Assembly (NCBI GenBank): GCA_002329325.1
Contig: DCTX01000033.1
Span: 1-6,985, forward strand
Origin: Anaerolineales bacterium UBA1429
GTDB taxonomy: Bacteria; Chloroflexota; Anaerolineae; UBA1429
DNA length: 6,985 bases
Reading direction: 5' to 3'
The notes beneath the pieces were generated by a model, which searched no databases, was not told where the DNA came from, and worked only from the letters and a program-made list of their open reading frames with translations. The position numbers and the translations under genes were made by a program. This document shows, one piece after another, positions 4,978 to 6,985 of this stretch. Within the stretch, counting starts at the first letter, position 1. The number at the start of each line of letters is the position of its first letter.

Positions 4978-5978
4978 GCATCACCTCCCGGCTCGAGCCG
5001 CTGCCGCGCGCCTTGCGCCAGGCGCCGATGCACCTCGGGCGTCACCTGCACGCCGGCGGCTTCCATCGCCAGTAGGGCGCCGCCCACCACCGGCAGGGTC
5101 TCCAGCACGCGCGGGTGGGCGTGGGGGGCCACGGCGCGCACGGGCGCCATGATGGCCGCCACCAGGGCCGCGCTGCGCGAGCGGAACACGCCCCCCGCCA
5201 ACACCACAGGAAAGGCCTCCGCCTCCATCTCCAGGCGGCGCACAACGGCAGCGGCGTTGCCGCCCAGCGCCGTCCCCACCTCGCGGATGATCGCCTGGGC
5301 CACGGCGTCGCCCGCGTCGGCGGCGGCGAACACCTGGGGCGCCAGCGCGCCCGATGGCCGCGGCGCCTGGCCCCTGACGATCCACTCCAGCATCTCGATG
5401 GCCGAAGGGGCGCCATAGTGGGCCACGAACAGCGCCGTGAGGGCGGTCTCGGGGCCGGCGCCCGTATAGGCGCGGGCCACAGCCCGCAGCGCCAGCCGCG
5501 CGATATCGCCGGCGCCGCCCATGTCGCCCAGATCGTTGCCCTCGCCAAAGGTGCGCCAGCGCTGGCCCGCCGCGTTGCACCCCGCCACGGTGGTGCCCGT
5601 GCCGGCGATGATCACCACGCCAACGCCGTCCTCGGCGCCGGCCCGCAGCGCCACGGCGGTGTCATTGACCAGCACCCGGGGGCCGGGCACGCCCAGGCGC
5701 GCCAGCAGCGGGTCCAGGCGGGCGTGGTCGCTGGGCCAGTCATAGCCCGCCAAACCATAGCCCGCCGCGGCCACCTGGCTGGCGGCGATCCCCGCCCCCG
5801 CCAGGGCCTGCCCCAGGGCATCGCGGTAGGTTGCCAGGGCGCCCTCCAGCCCAACCCCCTCCCAGTTGCCGGGCCCGGCCGCCCCCACGCCGCGCACGCG
5901 CCCGGCGGCATCAGCGATCAGGGCATGGGTCTTGGTGCCGCCAGCGTCTATCCCCAGATACAGCGCTCCTTGTGACAT
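4974..5978 (-). CDS. BadF/BadG/BcrA/BcrD-type ATPase, N-acetylglucosamine-kinase-like sugar kinase
   Basis: A 334-residue cytoplasmic kinase of the ASKHA fold, in the BadF/GlcNAc-kinase family; typical members have 300-350 residues and phosphorylate GlcNAc, glucosamine, MurNAc or related sugars at O6. Seen in order are phosphate-1 GIDAGGTKTHALIAD (9-23), AAGPGNWEGVG (33-43; the family's GN/AN sugar-side loop), VNDTAVAL with the probable catalytic base D106 (104-111), phosphate-2 IIAGTGTTVAG (123-133), FGEGNDLGDMGGAGDIA (144-160), and the adenosine motif VVLAGGVF (258-265). In the GD.G segment relatives usually carry E where this protein has M153. The ATG at 5978 has GGAG at 5987-5990, which spans the GH4 stop, 8 bases upstream; 5 bases separate the two genes. 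It overlaps DUF3788 by 4 bases. Substrate specificity cannot be read with confidence; an amino sugar is the favoured guess. Confidence 0.87.
   Translation of the reverse strand: MSQGALYLGIDAGGTKTHALIADAAGRVRGVGAAGPGNWEGVGLEGALATYRDALGQALAGAGIAASQVAAAGYGLAGYDWPSDHARLDPLLARLGVPGPRVLVNDTAVALRAGAEDGVGVVIIAGTGTTVAGCNAAGQRWRTFGEGNDLGDMGGAGDIARLALRAVARAYTGAGPETALTALFVAHYGAPSAIEMLEWIVRGQAPRPSGALAPQVFAAADAGDAVAQAIIREVGTALGGNAAAVVRRLEMEAEAFPVVLAGGVFRSRSAALVAAIMAPVRAVAPHAHPRVLETLPVVGGALLAMEAAGVQVTPEVHRRLAQGARQRLEPGGDA
4981..4989 (-). promoter_or_regulatory. Strong ribosome binding site for DUF3788 inside the kinase gene
   Basis: On the reverse strand GGGAGGTGA is a near-perfect complement of the 16S rRNA tail and sits about 6 bases before the DUF3788 ATG at 4977. 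It is embedded in the last codons of the kinase gene (Pro-Gly-Gly-Asp-Ala end). The gene overlap is therefore supported by efficient re-initiation as well as by its ATGA geometry. Confidence 0.7.
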
Positions 5979-5983
5979 GGGGA

Positions 5984-6985
5984 CTACTCCGTCAGATATT
6001 CCAGGTGGGCGGCATGGGTGCGCAGCATGTCGTCGAACAGGGCCGGGGCGCGGTCGGCGCCGGGCCCCAGGGGGTGCAGCGCCAGGGCCTGCAGCGCCGC
6101 AGCGCGGTCGCCCGTGGCGGCGGCCTCAGCGGTCAGCAACTCGTACGCCTTGACCACGCGCACCAGGCCATCGGCCATGGTGGGCAGCGGGCGCATGGGC
6201 AGCGGCCGCACCCCCTGGGCGCTGACGCGGCAGGGCAGCTCGGCCACCCAGTCGGCAGGCCAACCGGGCACGGCGTCGCCCACCTGCGTATTCACGATGT
6301 GGATCTCGCTCTCAGGCCGCAGCAGCGCCAGCATAAGCTGCACAGCGGCCGTCGAATAGTAGGCGCCGCCGCGCTCCATCAGCTCGGGGGGCAACGTGGT
6401 CAGCTCCGGGTCGGCATAGCGCGCCAGGATCTGCTTCTCGATCCCGATCACCTGCTGCGCCCGCGGCGTGCCCGTGCGCTGGGCCTCGACCACAGCGGCG
6501 GTGCGATAGTAGTAGCGCAAGTAGGAGGAGGGCATGGCCCCCAGCAGCCGCGCCAGATAGGGCGGGATGGGCGGCTCCGCCTCCCCCTCCAGGCGCTCCA
6601 GGAAGGCGGGGAACACCTCAGGCCAGACGTCGCGGCCCTGGATCGTGGCGCCCCGCACCCATGCCAGGTGGTTCAGCCCCAGGTAATCCAGCTCCACCTG
6701 GCGGGCCTCCGCGGCGAACTGGGCGGCGATGCGCATCTGGTAGCCGATGGGGCTGTTGCACAGGCCCACCGAGCGGATGGAGGGCGCGTAGCGCTGCAAC
6801 GCCTCAGCCACCAGCCCGCTGGGGTTGGCAAAGTTGATCAGCCACGCCTGAGGACAGAGGCGCTGCATATCGCGGGCCACATCCAGGATGACGGGCACGG
6901 TGCGCAGGGCCTTGGCCATGCCGCCCACGCCGGTGGTCTCCTGGCCCACCAACCCCCAGCGCATGCCCAGCTCCTCGTCGGCCAG
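5984..6985 (-). CDS. Glycoside hydrolase family 4, 6-phospho-beta-glucosidase-type (N-terminus outside window)
   Basis: Visible are 333 residues running off the right edge. GH4 enzymes are about 430-450 residues, so roughly 100 N-terminal residues including the NAD-binding Rossmann start are missing. GH4 uses NAD+ and a divalent metal to cleave 6-phospho-glycosides by an oxidation-elimination route. Counting from the window edge: QETTGVGGM (15-23), INFANPSG (50-57), LCNSPIG (75-81) with metal ligand C76, GLNHLAWV (103-110) with metal-ligand H106, SSYLRYYY (153-160), GGAYYS (206-211), VN with N232, and the terminal ALHPLG. The C-N-x-P form of the metal motif points to 6-phospho-beta-glucosidases (CelF/ChbF/BglT side) rather than the C-D-x-P alpha-glucosidases. 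It is the upstream gene of a tight operon with the sugar kinase 5 bases downstream. No phosphotransferase gene is visible. Confidence 0.9.
   Translation of the reverse strand: MADEELGMRWGLVGQETTGVGGMAKALRTVPVILDVARDMQRLCPQAWLINFANPSGLVAEALQRYAPSIRSVGLCNSPIGYQMRIAAQFAAEARQVELDYLGLNHLAWVRGATIQGRDVWPEVFPAFLERLEGEAEPPIPPYLARLLGAMPSSYLRYYYRTAAVVEAQRTGTPRAQQVIGIEKQILARYADPELTTLPPELMERGGAYYSTAAVQLMLALLRPESEIHIVNTQVGDAVPGWPADWVAELPCRVSAQGVRPLPMRPLPTMADGLVRVVKAYELLTAEAAATGDRAAALQALALHPLGPGADRAPALFDDMLRTHAAHLEYLTE

Noticed and set aside
4279..5418. 379-codon + strand frame opposite and across DUF488, DUF3788 and the kinase
   Set aside because: Overlaps three genes with strong family signatures; composition is typical of a shadow frame.
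3109..6367. Recurring AGGCGCC heptamers as a possible dispersed repeat family
   Set aside because: They occur mostly in coding DNA, have unrelated flanks, and are expected several times at this G+C content. Only the 18-bp pair at 1408 and 2788 extends beyond the core.

Overview
The window is about two-thirds G+C, densely coded and bacterial. All genes use ATG or GTG starts, and most have clear Shine-Dalgarno sites. A fused two-module permease of the dipeptide/oligosaccharide type, a family 4 glycosidase beside a BadF-type sugar kinase, and several small soluble DUF proteins together suggest a free-living heterotroph, perhaps Chloroflexota (Anaerolineae-like). That placement is an inference from gene style, not a phylogenetic result.

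Layout. Positions 1-152 are non-coding and hold a perfect 8-bp hairpin and a good sigma70-like promoter (GTGACA, 17 bp, TATCAT). They lead into an 877-residue ABC permease (153-2786, +) that joins a DppB-like and a DppC-like module in one chain, with a large extracytoplasmic insert in the second module. A nucleotidyltransferase-fold gene (2805-3485, -) converges on it with only 18 bp between. A 107-bp divergent region with a symmetric -10 element (TATTATA) separates that gene from a two-gene + strand unit: a Nim-like flavin-binding PPOX protein (3593-4054) and a DUF488 protein (4079-4531). These converge, 14 bp away, on a tightly coupled - strand operon read from right to left: a GH4 6-phospho-beta-glucosidase-type enzyme (5984-6985, its N-terminus beyond the window), a BadF/GlcNAc-kinase-like ASKHA kinase (4974-5978), and a DUF3788 protein (4546-4977).

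How the genes may work together. The GH4 enzyme and the sugar kinase form a plausible intracellular route for a 6-phosphorylated disaccharide or amino-sugar dimer. No phosphotransferase-system gene is visible, so the kinase could supply the 6-phosphate or phosphorylate the released sugar. The permease would need a solute-binding protein and ATPases, which are absent here, so a link between it and the GH4/kinase operon is only conjecture. The PPOX/DUF488 pair and the nucleotidyltransferase look like independent small units.

No tRNA, rRNA, CRISPR array, insertion sequence or phage gene was seen. No gene-free stretch exceeds 152 bp. I did not find a clearly new multi-gene system. The most interesting items are the fused permease with its insert, an 18-bp repeat linking the fusion linker to the gene's end, the symmetric divergent promoter, and the GH4-kinase-DUF3788 operon.
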